Assembly: GCA_964547525.1 (NCBI GenBank)
Contig: CAZJOD010000101.1
Location: 1 to 14,688, forward strand
Source: CAZJOD01 sp964547525
GTDB lineage: Bacteria > Bacillota > Clostridia > JAAYHZ01
DNA length: 14,688 nt
Direction of reading: 5' to 3'
Positions 7,961-14,559 of this stretch are shown here, piece by piece. The notes beneath the pieces are model-generated. The model searched no databases. It was not told where the DNA came from and saw only the letters and a list, made by a program, of their open reading frames with translations. Positions within the stretch are counted from its first letter, which is position 1, and each line of letters begins with the position of its first letter. The translations under genes and the position numbers were made by a program.

Positions 7961-8925
7961 TTTCCTTCTCCTTTTTCCCTTTTGAATATTTTGATTTTCT
8001 TTTTGTTCTTACCGATCACATTACCTGTTATCTTATTTTTCTTATCTACGTTTTGCTGTTTTTCCGAATGTGTTTTGCCTCCGTGTTTGCTATGTTTATC
8101 ACTTTTTTCTATCATATTAGTGCTTAATATTTTCCTTAATGTGTCAATTTCCAGGTTGCCAATCAAAGATCCGTTTCGTACATAAGAAATGCTACCGGAT
8201 TCTTCCGATACTACAACCACTATACAATCGCATACTTCACTGATACCTAACGCCGCTCTGTGTCTTGTCCCTAAATTCCTTCCGATATCCGGATTATCGG
8301 TTAACGGTAAAAAGCATGCAGCAGCACGTATTTTATCGTCTCTTATAATAATCGCACCGTCATGTAACGGTGTGTTGGGAGTAAAAATATTTACAATAAG
8401 CTCGGTACTAACCACAGAATCTAAAATTACACCCGATTTGGCTATGTCCTCAATAGTAACCCCACGTTCTATAACAACCAGGGCTCCGGTATATGATTTT
8501 GATAATCTGGATACGGCTTTTAGTAATTCCTCAATAACCGTAGTGGTTTTTAATACTTTATTTTGTTCATCCACAAAAAATCTGTTGAAATTATTTTCCT
8601 TCCCTAATTGTTCTAATGCTCTTCTAATTTCCGGTTGAAACAACACTACAAGAGATATAGCCGCGATTGTTATCACATTGTCAAAAATATAAGATATCGT
8701 GGTTAGTCCTATTAATTTGCTAAGCCAAGCTAATATAAAGATTATTATTATACCTTTAATCAGCTGCCAGGCTCTAGTATCTTGAACAATAGCCAATAAT
8801 TTATATATCAAATAAGACACAATCAATATGTCCAAAATACTGCTTATAAGAAAAAGCGGCTCTTCAATCCTTAAGTAGAACAAATTCGTAATATCGTTTA
8901 AATTAAATGAGTTGAAAATATCCAT
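7957..8925 (-). CDS. cdaA: Diadenylate cyclase CdaA (DacA)
   Basis: CdaA makes cyclic di-AMP from two ATP at the membrane. Three N-terminal membrane segments are visible at about residues 24-45, 55-73 and 80-97. A short linker leads to the DAC domain, with the DGA motif at 189-191 (TPLHDGAIII) and RHR at 221-223 (LGTRHRAALG), both needed for ATP binding and catalysis. At 322 residues it is roughly 50 longer than B. subtilis CdaA. The extra length is a C-terminal tail from about 274, rich in lysine and histidine and poor in hydrophobic residues. The ATG start (8923-8925) has a modest GGTGG-type ribosome binding site. It is the first gene after a strong promoter (9011-9040) and overlaps cdaR by 4 bp. 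GlmM, a known CdaA inhibitor, is encoded two genes further on. Confidence 0.97.
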   Translation of the reverse strand: MDIFNSFNLNDITNLFYLRIEEPLFLISSILDILIVSYLIYKLLAIVQDTRAWQLIKGIIIIFILAWLSKLIGLTTISYIFDNVITIAAISLVVLFQPEIRRALEQLGKENNFNRFFVDEQNKVLKTTTVIEELLKAVSRLSKSYTGALVVIERGVTIEDIAKSGVILDSVVSTELIVNIFTPNTPLHDGAIIIRDDKIRAAACFLPLTDNPDIGRNLGTRHRAALGISEVCDCIVVVVSEESGSISYVRNGSLIGNLEIDTLRKILSTNMIEKSDKHSKHGGKTHSEKQQNVDKKNKITGNVIGKNKKKIKIFKREKGEGK

Positions 8926-9010
8926 ACCACCACTTTACCCAAAATTTTTGTTACAATTATATACATATTCATAAAGACCGATTTGAATTCACGTTTAATG
9001 TAATATGTTC

Positions 9011-9040
9011 ATTATAACGCATTACTTATAGCTTTGTAAA
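9011..9040 (-). promoter_or_regulatory. Promoter of the cdaA operon
   Basis: On the minus strand TTTACA (9035-9040) and TATAAT (9011-9016) are separated by 18 bp. The -10 box is perfect and the -35 matches 5 of 6. Transcription would start near 9004, giving an 80-nt leader before cdaA. No riboswitch fold or operator was recognised in that leader (8926-9004). Confidence 0.7.
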
Positions 9041-9089
9041 GAAAATTGAAGCGACAGCAGGCATCAAAGACATGACAATTGACGGTTAT

Positions 9090-9185
9090 TTATGAAAAAA
9101 CAGTATATAAGGCCAGTATTACACTTGTAATGACAAAAGCGACTAACGTTATAATCGCCACTATTCGAACTAATTTTCTACTCAT
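9090..9185 (-). CDS. 31-residue single-pass membrane protein, uncharacterised
   Basis: A short frame starts at ATG 9183-9185 and ends at TAA 9090-9092, encoding 31 residues. The protein begins MSRKLVRIVAIITLVAF and ends LALYTVFS. Its short basic head (R3, K4, R7) is followed by about 25 uninterrupted hydrophobic or small residues, a clear membrane segment with a positive-inside head. AGG (9194-9196) within GCAGGTAAAG is 8 nt upstream of the ATG. It lies 28 bp beyond the CCA end of tRNA-Leu and ends about 50 bp before the cdaA -35 box, so it would be read from the tRNA promoter or an unseen one. The layout resembles small Bacillota membrane proteins such as Prli42 (about 31 residues, basic head plus one helix), but sequence homology is unproven. 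Expression cannot be shown from sequence alone. Confidence 0.6.
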   Translation of the reverse strand: MSRKLVRIVAIITLVAFVITSVILALYTVFS

Positions 9186-9213
9186 TATCTTTACCTGCAA
9201 TACTATGTAAATT

Positions 9214-9298
9214 TGGTGCGGGCGAAGGGACTTGAACCCCCACGTCTTGCAACACTAGATCCTAAGTCTAGCGCGTCTGCCAATTCCGCCACGCCCGC
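9214..9298 (-). tRNA. tRNA-Leu (anticodon UAG), CCA encoded
   Basis: The minus strand folds into a complete class II tRNA. The 7-bp acceptor stem pairs GCGGGCG with CGCCCGC. The D arm contains TGGCGGAATTGGCAGACGCG. The anticodon stem CTAGA/TCTAG encloses loop CTTAGGA, giving anticodon TAG for CUN leucine codons. A long variable arm (TGTTGCAAGACGT, with a GTT/GAC stem) is followed by a T arm with TTCAAGT. The discriminator base is A and the 3' CCA is encoded (9214-9216). The long variable arm and D-loop sequence are typical of tRNA-Leu. A perfect promoter lies directly upstream. No rho-independent terminator is seen immediately downstream; the 31-codon membrane ORF follows instead. Confidence 0.97.
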
Positions 9299-9309
9299 AA
9301 GCAAAATAT

Positions 9310-9338
9310 ATTATAATTTGTTAATGCCTATTTGTCAA
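9310..9338 (-). promoter_or_regulatory. Consensus sigma-A promoter of tRNA-Leu
   Basis: On the minus strand TTGACA (9333-9338) and TATAAT (9310-9315) are separated by exactly 17 bp, a perfect match to the housekeeping consensus. The predicted transcription start, near 9303, is about 5 nt before the tRNA 5' end, as expected for a strongly expressed stable RNA. Confidence 0.85.
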
Positions 9339-9400
9339 ATGTTTTTTTATTCCCGCGAAAATATAGGTGAAAATATATAATCCGTACAGCACAAACAGTA

Positions 9401-9691
9401 TTATTCGTCATATTTTGTTTTTTTGATTATTTTATTTTTTTCCGTTTTTTCTGTTTTCTTTTTACGTGATGATTTGTCATGAGAAAATATCCTTACAGAG
9501 TCCCATATAAATAAAATAAATGTTATTGCTAAAGGCCAATGAAAGAAAAACTTTGTACTATCCGTATAAACATCAAGAGTAAAAAATATAAAATTAAAAA
9601 CAAAAAATACCACCAGATGAATTAAAAATTTTCTAATAGAGGTACGATTACCTGCTATGAATTTTTTTAATCTTGATTTTTTTTCAACCAT
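9401..9691 (-). CDS. Small membrane protein resembling the 2TM-domain family
   Basis: This 96-residue protein has a basic head, two membrane segments (about 22-42 and 52-70) joined by a short loop, and a lysine-rich tail from about 72 onward (SSRKKKTEKTEKNKIIKKTK). The pattern of H25 and N33 in the first helix, W52 at the start of the second, W63 within it and H71 just after resembles the Pfam 2TM domain, whose function is unknown. Both termini are probably cytoplasmic given their positive charge. ATG 9689-9691 is preceded by AAGGAGT 7 nt upstream. The gene follows yfbR by 12 bp and is the last gene of its run before the tRNA promoter. Family assignment is by pattern only; the reality of the gene is well supported by its ribosome binding site and spacing. 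Confidence 0.75.
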   Translation of the reverse strand: MVEKKSRLKKFIAGNRTSIRKFLIHLVVFFVFNFIFFTLDVYTDSTKFFFHWPLAITFILFIWDSVRIFSHDKSSRKKKTEKTEKNKIIKKTKYDE

Positions 9692-9703
9692 ATAAACGAC
9701 TCC

Positions 9704-10297
9704 TTATGTATTTATTTCATCTAAAGTCAATTGATAAGCCGGCAAAAAAATGTCCATAAAATATTTGACTTCAGGTAGATCCATTTCATTAATTGAAGTG
9801 AGTAATGCTTTTTCAGCTTGTAAAAACTCATCATTCCCACTTTTTCTTTCTTGAATGCATTTAATATATGCAGCAATTTTATCTGCGGCTTTTATAATCC
9901 GACGATTTATTTCAGGTTGCACTTCACTTATATCAAAATAAGCCTCATATACTTTTTTCATTTCATGAGGAAGCATGTTAAGTAATTTTAATTTCGATAT
10001 ATTTTCTATATCCTTATAAGCATTATGGATTTCCGGATTAAAATATTTAACAGGTGTTGGCATATCTCCTGTAATAATCTCGTTTGTATCATGAAAAATA
10101 CCTAAAACCGCTACCAGTTCCGCATTAATGTTCCCGGCTAAATACACATTGTTAATAACAGCCAGTGCATGAGCTATGATTGCAACATCCAAGCTATGTT
10201 CCTGAATGTTTTCATTAATATTGTTGCGCATCAATCCCCATCTGGTTATATATTTCATTCTGGATACAAATGCGAAAAAGTTTCTTCCGTTATCCAT
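9704..10297 (-). CDS. yfbR: YfbR-type HD domain 5'-deoxynucleotidase
   Basis: YfbR removes the 5' phosphate from deoxyribonucleoside monophosphates and takes part in nucleotide salvage and pool control. The 197-residue length matches the E. coli enzyme (199). Conserved stretches include RWGLMRNN (about 19-26), ENIQEHSLDVA with H34, GIFHDTNEIITGDMPTPVKYF with H69, D70, E73 and D78, and AADKIAAYIKC with D139. These supply the HD metal site (H34, H69, D70, D139) and the catalytic glutamate, with the arginine-tryptophan pair used for deoxyribose selection at 19-20. The end also matches the family (YFMDIFLPAYQLTLDEI). ATG 10295-10297 has AGGAG 5 nt upstream. It sits 26 bp after the GerMN gene and 12 bp before the 2TM gene, so it is probably co-transcribed with both. 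Confidence 0.93.
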   Translation of the reverse strand: MDNGRNFFAFVSRMKYITRWGLMRNNINENIQEHSLDVAIIAHALAVINNVYLAGNINAELVAVLGIFHDTNEIITGDMPTPVKYFNPEIHNAYKDIENISKLKLLNMLPHEMKKVYEAYFDISEVQPEINRRIIKAADKIAAYIKCIQERKSGNDEFLQAEKALLTSINEMDLPEVKYFMDIFLPAYQLTLDEINT

Positions 10298-10323
10298 ACC
10301 GGCTCCTAACTTATGTATAACCT

Positions 10324-10881
10324 CTATTCCGATACTATTGAAAAATCAGGTTCAATAGGCTTACTGACATTTATGGAATAGAAGGTTTCATATACACTAT
10401 TTTCAACTAAAAATTGAACTTTGTCAATACCTTCTAAACTTGTAATACTGTTAACTATGGCATATATTACTAGCTTTTCTTTAGAAGGATCTTTTGGCAT
10501 ATTTTCTAAAAATCTTTTATTTAAATTTAGTGTACAAATATCTTTATCGGTTTTAGCCCATAAAAGTTCCGTTCCGTCAGGAATTATTGTATTATAATCT
10601 CCGTTCATAGGACCATCGAGCATTTTTAAAAACAGTGCGGTAGGTAAATCCTTCATGGTTTGATTTATATTTACCGTCTCTTTAACAAGGAAATCCATAT
10701 TTTCCGATGCAAAATATATATCGGCCTTAACAACACTGTTATATGTTTTGCTTCTATCGGAAAAAATAAAGTTTTTCGGATCCTCGAATAACTTTTGTGC
10801 ATCGCCTGACATAGCCATACGATAGCCAATAATTGAAAAGGCAATAAAAATGAAAATAATTATAAAAATTAATTTTTTTAT
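10324..10881 (-). CDS. GerMN-domain membrane-anchored protein with an apparent ATA start codon
   Basis: The body of the protein (about residues 50-175) matches the GerMN pattern of GerM and related envelope proteins: VKADIYFASENMDFLVKETV, ALFLKMLDGPM, TIIPDGTELL and a closing VQFLVEN strand. GerM is needed for sporulation and germination in B. subtilis, where it helps dock forespore and mother-cell membrane complexes. The first ATG (10816-10818) has no ribosome binding site and would leave no export signal. The frame stays open 21 codons further, encoding KKLIFIIIFIFIAFSIIGYR, a textbook basic-plus-hydrophobic membrane anchor. GGAGG (10891-10895) lies 9 nt before the ATA at 10879-10881, and no ATG, GTG or TTG is available in frame there. 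I therefore start at ATA (185 residues). If ATA is not used, the protein is 164 residues from 10818. Confidence 0.8.
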   Translation of the reverse strand: MKKLIFIIIFIFIAFSIIGYRMAMSGDAQKLFEDPKNFIFSDRSKTYNSVVKADIYFASENMDFLVKETVNINQTMKDLPTALFLKMLDGPMNGDYNTIIPDGTELLWAKTDKDICTLNLNKRFLENMPKDPSKEKLVIYAIVNSITSLEGIDKVQFLVENSVYETFYSINVSKPIEPDFSIVSE

Positions 10882-10890
10882 TTATAAACA

Positions 10891-10895
10891 CCTCC
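10891..10895 (-). promoter_or_regulatory. Ribosome binding site GGAGG positioned for an ATA start
   Basis: GGAGG (extended GGAGGTG) on the minus strand lies 9 nt before ATA 10879-10881 and about 72 nt before the first in-frame ATG of the GerMN gene. Its strength and place indicate that translation begins near the ATA rather than at the ATG. Confidence 0.65.
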
Positions 10896-10937
10896 GGTTT
10901 TTTTATTCCCTAATCAACTTAGGTTCATTCATTATAC

Positions 10938-11891
10938 TTATTTTTGTCGATCTTTTTCTTGTTTTGCTTTATCTTCTATAGCTTTTTCCATGTCATCAAT
11001 ATTTTTCATCGTTATCTCACCTTTAATAAATATCAACCTTTTGTTTCTTTCATCGGTTACTTTACTAAGGTCGGATATGGCATAATTCAACTTTTCTGTT
11101 TCTTTCCTTTGTTCCTTGCCAATAGTATCTTTAATAGTAGACCATGTTACCTGCAGGTTTTGTATATCTTTTGAGGCTTGCTCCCAATTTCCTATATTGG
11201 AATTGTAGATTGCGTTTCGAGCGTAATATCTGATTTTCTTAATACCGGGATTTACATCCGAATCATAACGTGCAAGCGCTTGGGGAATAAAAGAATAAAG
11301 CTCATTAGCAGCCAATAATAATTGTGCATTACTCTTTGTCTGTACGGTATCTGTCAGATCATTTAAAGATTTACCGAAAGTATTTAACAAATCCATATTG
11401 ACTCCGTCTTTTACAGCTTTAGGCATATAACTGTTCCAAACCGAGTGAAGATCCTTTACGACATTATCTATTTCCTTCCAATTTTCCACACTCTTTTTTT
11501 GCTCGGCTTGTTTCGGGTCGGTTTCTTGCTTGTTACCTTCCGATTGTTCGGAGTTTTTATTTTGAGAATTGCTTTGGCCGCCTTCACCCTCGGAATTCTT
11601 CCCGTTTTCCTCTTCCTTTGATTTATCGTTACCGTTTTCACCTTGTTTACCGTTTTCCTCTTGGCTACCTTGTCCTTCCTGCTCTTTTTCTCCGCTTTCA
11701 CTCTCTTCTTTTTCGTCTTCGGAAAGACCGGGAGCGCTTAACAAAACCATAATCTCTTCAACACTTTCCTCAATATTTTTTAATTCTTGAGGCACGGGAT
11801 TTTCTTCAGATTGCTCTTGTTTATTATTACAACTCGTAAAAACCAGCATTATTATAACAGAAAATAAAAGTATACTTTTTCTTTTTTTCAT
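10938..11891 (-). CDS. Putative lipoprotein with long low-complexity linker, function unknown
   Basis: I do not recognise a named family. The 317-residue protein begins with a lipoprotein signal: basic head KKRK, hydrophobic stretch about 7-18, and FTSC with the lipidation cysteine at 21. Residues about 55-135 form a hydrophilic linker rich in Glu, Gly, Ser, Asn, Gln and Lys with almost no hydrophobic residues. Residues about 136-317 look largely alpha-helical, with repeated amphipathic stretches such as NVVKDLHSVWNSYMPKAV and QLLLAANELYSFIPQALARY and a highly charged end. This suggests an outward-facing helical domain tethered to the membrane by a flexible spacer. ATG 11889-11891 has GGAGG 6 nt upstream. 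It lies 91 bp after ecfT and 56 bp before the GerMN gene; pairing with another envelope protein suggests a cell-surface role, but no function is assigned. Confidence 0.85.
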   Translation of the reverse strand: MKKRKSILLFSVIIMLVFTSCNNKQEQSEENPVPQELKNIEESVEEIMVLLSAPGLSEDEKEESESGEKEQEGQGSQEENGKQGENGNDKSKEEENGKNSEGEGGQSNSQNKNSEQSEGNKQETDPKQAEQKKSVENWKEIDNVVKDLHSVWNSYMPKAVKDGVNMDLLNTFGKSLNDLTDTVQTKSNAQLLLAANELYSFIPQALARYDSDVNPGIKKIRYYARNAIYNSNIGNWEQASKDIQNLQVTWSTIKDTIGKEQRKETEKLNYAISDLSKVTDERNKRLIFIKGEITMKNIDDMEKAIEDKAKQEKDRQK

Positions 11892-11982
11892 GTTTACCCT
11901 CCGGTTAACATTAATTTATATACTTATTATCTGTTATTTATGTTTATTCATACTTTTTTTCCTTTACAACCTTCGGATTTGT

Positions 11983-12795
11983 TTAATAAATATAATGCAT
12001 CGTCTTTTCAAGTGCTATCAACAATAAACAAAATAGAAAAACGGCTATAGATATATATAGATCAATCTGTGACATTTGTAATTGTTTCATTTTCGTTCTG
12101 TTCTCGCCACCTCTGTAACATCGCGATTCCATTGCCACAGCCAAATCGTCGGCACGCCTGAAAGCACTAATGAACAACGGGACTAAAACCGGAATAAAGC
12201 TTTTAGCTTTTTGAAATATATTTCCCGTGTCAAAATCCGCGCCTCTGGCTGTTTGAGCTTTTATAATTTTCTGTGTTTCTTCCATTAAAACCGGTATAAA
12301 TCTTAAAGCTATGCTCATCATCATTGCAATTTCATGCACCGGCAATCTTACTTTTTTTAAAGGGTTCAATAATTTTTCAATACCATCGGTTAATAAAATC
12401 GGTGTAGTTGTCAAGGTAACCAATGAAGAGCTTGTAATAAGTACGGTAATTCTCAAAGCAGTCCTTACGGCTCTTAGTACTCCCTCATAGGTAACGGTTA
12501 TTTTCCATATTGTAAACCATGGTGTTCCTTCACTGAAAAAAACATTCAAAACCACAGTAAACATTATTATTATCAAAACAGGTTTAAGTCCCTTGAATGC
12601 ATATGACAACGGCACCTTTGAAATATATACCGCATAAATTGAAAATCCCAACGCCAACGCCAAGCATAAAATATTGTTTAATATAAAGACTATTACCATA
12701 AGAACCAAAGATATAACAATTTTTATCCTAGGATCGGCACGATGTAAAATCGAATCACCCGGATAAAATTGTCCTAAAGTAATATCACCGATCAT
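11983..12795 (-). CDS. ecfT: ECF transporter transmembrane coupling protein EcfT
   Basis: EcfT is the membrane scaffold that couples the EcfA1/EcfA2 ATPases to interchangeable substrate-binding EcfS proteins for vitamin and metal uptake. The 270-residue protein has four or more membrane segments (about 26-58, 70-88, 105-130 and a C-terminal one at about 245-262). It carries the two cytoplasmic coupling motifs: ARG at 183-185 (AQTARGADF) and SRCYRG at 224-229. DPRIKI near the N-terminus is also typical. The length matches the family. It overlaps ecfA2 by 11 bp, so translation is coupled. No EcfS gene is present in the window, which fits a group II ECF module whose substrate proteins are encoded elsewhere. 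Confidence 0.96.
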   Translation of the reverse strand: MIGDITLGQFYPGDSILHRADPRIKIVISLVLMVIVFILNNILCLALALGFSIYAVYISKVPLSYAFKGLKPVLIIIMFTVVLNVFFSEGTPWFTIWKITVTYEGVLRAVRTALRITVLITSSSLVTLTTTPILLTDGIEKLLNPLKKVRLPVHEIAMMMSIALRFIPVLMEETQKIIKAQTARGADFDTGNIFQKAKSFIPVLVPLFISAFRRADDLAVAMESRCYRGGENRTKMKQLQMSQIDLYISIAVFLFCLLLIALEKTMHYIY

Positions 12796-13639
12796 TTCGT
12801 CTCACCACCTTTATCAGTGCGTTAACCATATCATCAACAGTATGGATGTTTACAGGGAAACCCTTTATTATACCTGCCAGTTCCATTGCCATATACGTAA
12901 CCTGCGGAGCGGATAAGCCCATATTTTCAAGTTTTTCAACATTTGAAAACACTTTGTCAGGAGTGGTATCCATCTCCAATTTACCCTTGTTCATAACAAG
13001 AATTCTATTTGCGAACTTGGCTGTTTCTTCCATACTGTGTGAGACTATTATTACAGTAGTTTTTTTACTTCTGTTTATCTCATATAATAAAGAAAATAAT
13101 TCATCTCGACCTTTTGGGTCCAAACCTGCGGTAGGCTCATCCAAAACCAAAATACTCGGATTGGTAACCAATACACCGGCTATGGCAACACGTCTTTTTT
13201 GTCCACCGGATAACTCAAAAGGGGATTTTTCCAATAAATTAGATGCAAGACCCATATCCGAAGCGGCTGTTGTTATCCTTTTCCTCATTTCTTCATCATT
13301 AATATCGAATTGTTTTTTTAATCCGAATGCAATGTCTTTATAAACCGTCTCTTCAAAAAGCTGATGTTCGGGATACTGGAATACCATACCTACTTGTTTT
13401 CTTAAAGACTTTATATCTTTCGATGCGGTGTCTATACCGTTTACGGTTACCATTCCGGTTTGCGGTTTCAACAAACCGTTTAAATGTTGAACCAATGTGG
13501 TTTTTCCGGAACCTGTATGTCCGATTATACCTACTCGTTCACCGTCGTTTATTGTAACCGATACTTTATCAAGTGCAACTTTCTCCATGACAGTGTCTTT
13601 ATTATATATATATGTTAAATCGGTTATTCTAATTGTCAA
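12785..13639 (-). CDS. ecfA2: ECF transporter ATPase EcfA2
   Basis: This 284-residue ABC ATPase has Walker A GHTGSGKT at 40-47, the Q-loop in FQYPEHQLF (Q88), the signature LSGGQ at 143-147, Walker B ILVLDE at 163-168 followed by the D-loop AGLD, and the switch histidine H201 in VSHS. The sequence FQYPEHQLF after the Q-loop is characteristic of EcfA2 as opposed to EcfA1. The C-terminal region of about 55 residues is that of ECF ATPases, used in dimerisation. It overlaps both ecfA1 and ecfT by 11 bp. It forms the heterodimeric motor with EcfA1, binding the EcfT coupling helices on the cytoplasmic face. Confidence 0.96.
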   Translation of the reverse strand: MTIRITDLTYIYNKDTVMEKVALDKVSVTINDGERVGIIGHTGSGKTTLVQHLNGLLKPQTGMVTVNGIDTASKDIKSLRKQVGMVFQYPEHQLFEETVYKDIAFGLKKQFDINDEEMRKRITTAASDMGLASNLLEKSPFELSGGQKRRVAIAGVLVTNPSILVLDEPTAGLDPKGRDELFSLLYEINRSKKTTVIIVSHSMEETAKFANRILVMNKGKLEMDTTPDKVFSNVEKLENMGLSAPQVTYMAMELAGIIKGFPVNIHTVDDMVNALIKVVRRNDR

Positions 13640-14501
13640 TACTGTTCACCGCCAAATTTTCTTTGATTATTTTTAAAGCGTCTTTAACCGTTAATACTTC
13701 AGTTTTAAAACTATATCCTCTTTGATTTAATTTGTAAAAAACTTCAGTAACTTGAGGGACATCCAATCCTAAATTTTTTATACCTTTTACATCGGAAAAT
13801 ATCTCGGTCGGTTTACCTTGTTTTACTATTTTACCATCTTCAACAACCGCAACCCTGTCCGCAAGACATGCTTCTTCCATATGATGAGTAACGTGTATAA
13901 TAGTAATACCTTTATTTTTATTAAGATCCAGAAGTACATCCAAGACTTCCTTGCGCCCCCACGGGTCTAACATGGAGGTCGCTTCATCCAATATGATACA
14001 TTCCGGCTCCATAGCCAATATACCCGCAATTGCAACCTTTTGTTTTTGTCCGCCCGACAACCGATGAGGAGCATGTTTTGAAAACTCAAACATGCCCACC
14101 GTCTTTAAAGCCGAATCTACCCTATTTCGGATTTCTTTCGGCTCAACACCGATATTTTCAGGACCGAAAGCCACATCTTCCTCAACCACATTGCCTACTA
14201 TCTGATTGTCAGGGTTTTGAAAAACCATTCCGACTTCCTTTCGTATCAGCCACACATTATCTTCTTCCATTGTATTTTTCCCATTTACATATACCGTACC
14301 TTGCTTTGGTTTCAACAATGCGTTAAACAACCTACAAAGGGTCGACTTACCGGAACCGTTTCTTCCTAATAAAACAAGAAATTCACCTTTTTCAACCTCA
14401 ATATCTATTCCGTTTATAGCTTCCACATCCGAGGATTCTTCCGAAAACGATTTATAGTAATAATACAATTTTTTTGCATTTATCATTTTTAAGTTATACA
14501 T
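13629..14501 (-). CDS. ecfA1: ECF transporter ATPase EcfA1
   Basis: This 290-residue ABC ATPase has Walker A GRNGSGKS at 46-53, the Q-loop in FQNPDNQI (Q95), the signature LSGGQ at 148-152, Walker B CIILDE at 168-173 with the D-loop SMLD, and the switch histidine H206 in VTHH. FQNPDNQ together with LDEATSMLD is the usual EcfA1 form, distinguishing it from EcfA2 (YPEHQ, DEPTAGLD). ATG 14499-14501 is preceded by AGGTGAG, which pairs with the 16S rRNA end at acceptable spacing. An internal ATG at 14484-14486 lacks this. It is the first gene of the ecfA1-ecfA2-ecfT operon. In many Bacillota this operon follows ribosomal protein genes; here the sequence directly upstream is atypical instead. Confidence 0.96.
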   Translation of the reverse strand: MYNLKMINAKKLYYYYKSFSEESSDVEAINGIDIEVEKGEFLVLLGRNGSGKSTLCRLFNALLKPKQGTVYVNGKNTMEEDNVWLIRKEVGMVFQNPDNQIVGNVVEEDVAFGPENIGVEPKEIRNRVDSALKTVGMFEFSKHAPHRLSGGQKQKVAIAGILAMEPECIILDEATSMLDPWGRKEVLDVLLDLNKNKGITIIHVTHHMEEACLADRVAVVEDGKIVKQGKPTEIFSDVKGIKNLGLDVPQVTEVFYKLNQRGYSFKTEVLTVKDALKIIKENLAVNSIDN

Positions 14502-14531
14502 TTCTCACCTGTTGAAAAATATTTACATGCC

Positions 14532-14559
14532 ATTATACCACAGTGAATCGGGGCTGCAA
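14532..14559 (-). promoter_or_regulatory. Probable promoter of the ecfA1-ecfA2-ecfT operon
   Basis: On the minus strand TTGCAG (14554-14559) and TATAAT (14532-14537) are separated by 16 bp. Transcription would begin near 14525, giving a leader of about 24 nt. The -35 box lies at the junction with the segment of different composition to its right. Confidence 0.6.

Noticed and set aside
8189..8638. 149-codon plus-strand frame opposite cdaA
   Set aside because: It lies wholly within the conserved DAC domain coding region on the other strand and encodes nothing recognisable.
8926..9004. Possible c-di-AMP or other riboswitch in the cdaA leader
   Set aside because: The leader is about 80 nt, AT-rich, and shows no recognisable conserved motifs or strong helices.
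10881..10895. GTG overlapping the GGAGGTG as an alternative start for the GerMN gene
   Set aside because: It is in a different frame from the GerMN domain and would leave no spacing to the ribosome binding site; joining the frames would need a one-base loss in the run of seven A.
11468..11701. Lysine/arginine-rich minus-strand frame inside the lipoprotein gene
   Set aside because: It is the alternative frame of the purine-rich low-complexity linker; the basic composition is an artefact of reading GAA/AAA-rich DNA out of phase, and it has no ribosome binding site.
11540..11720. Low-complexity stretch of the lipoprotein gene as a nucleotide tandem repeat or CRISPR-like array
   Set aside because: Composition is biased but no unit recurs at a fixed period; it codes for a flexible linker in an unbroken frame.
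12846..13343. 165-codon plus-strand frame opposite ecfA2
   Set aside because: It is antisense to the signature, Walker B and C-terminal regions of a complete ABC ATPase and shows no independent signals.
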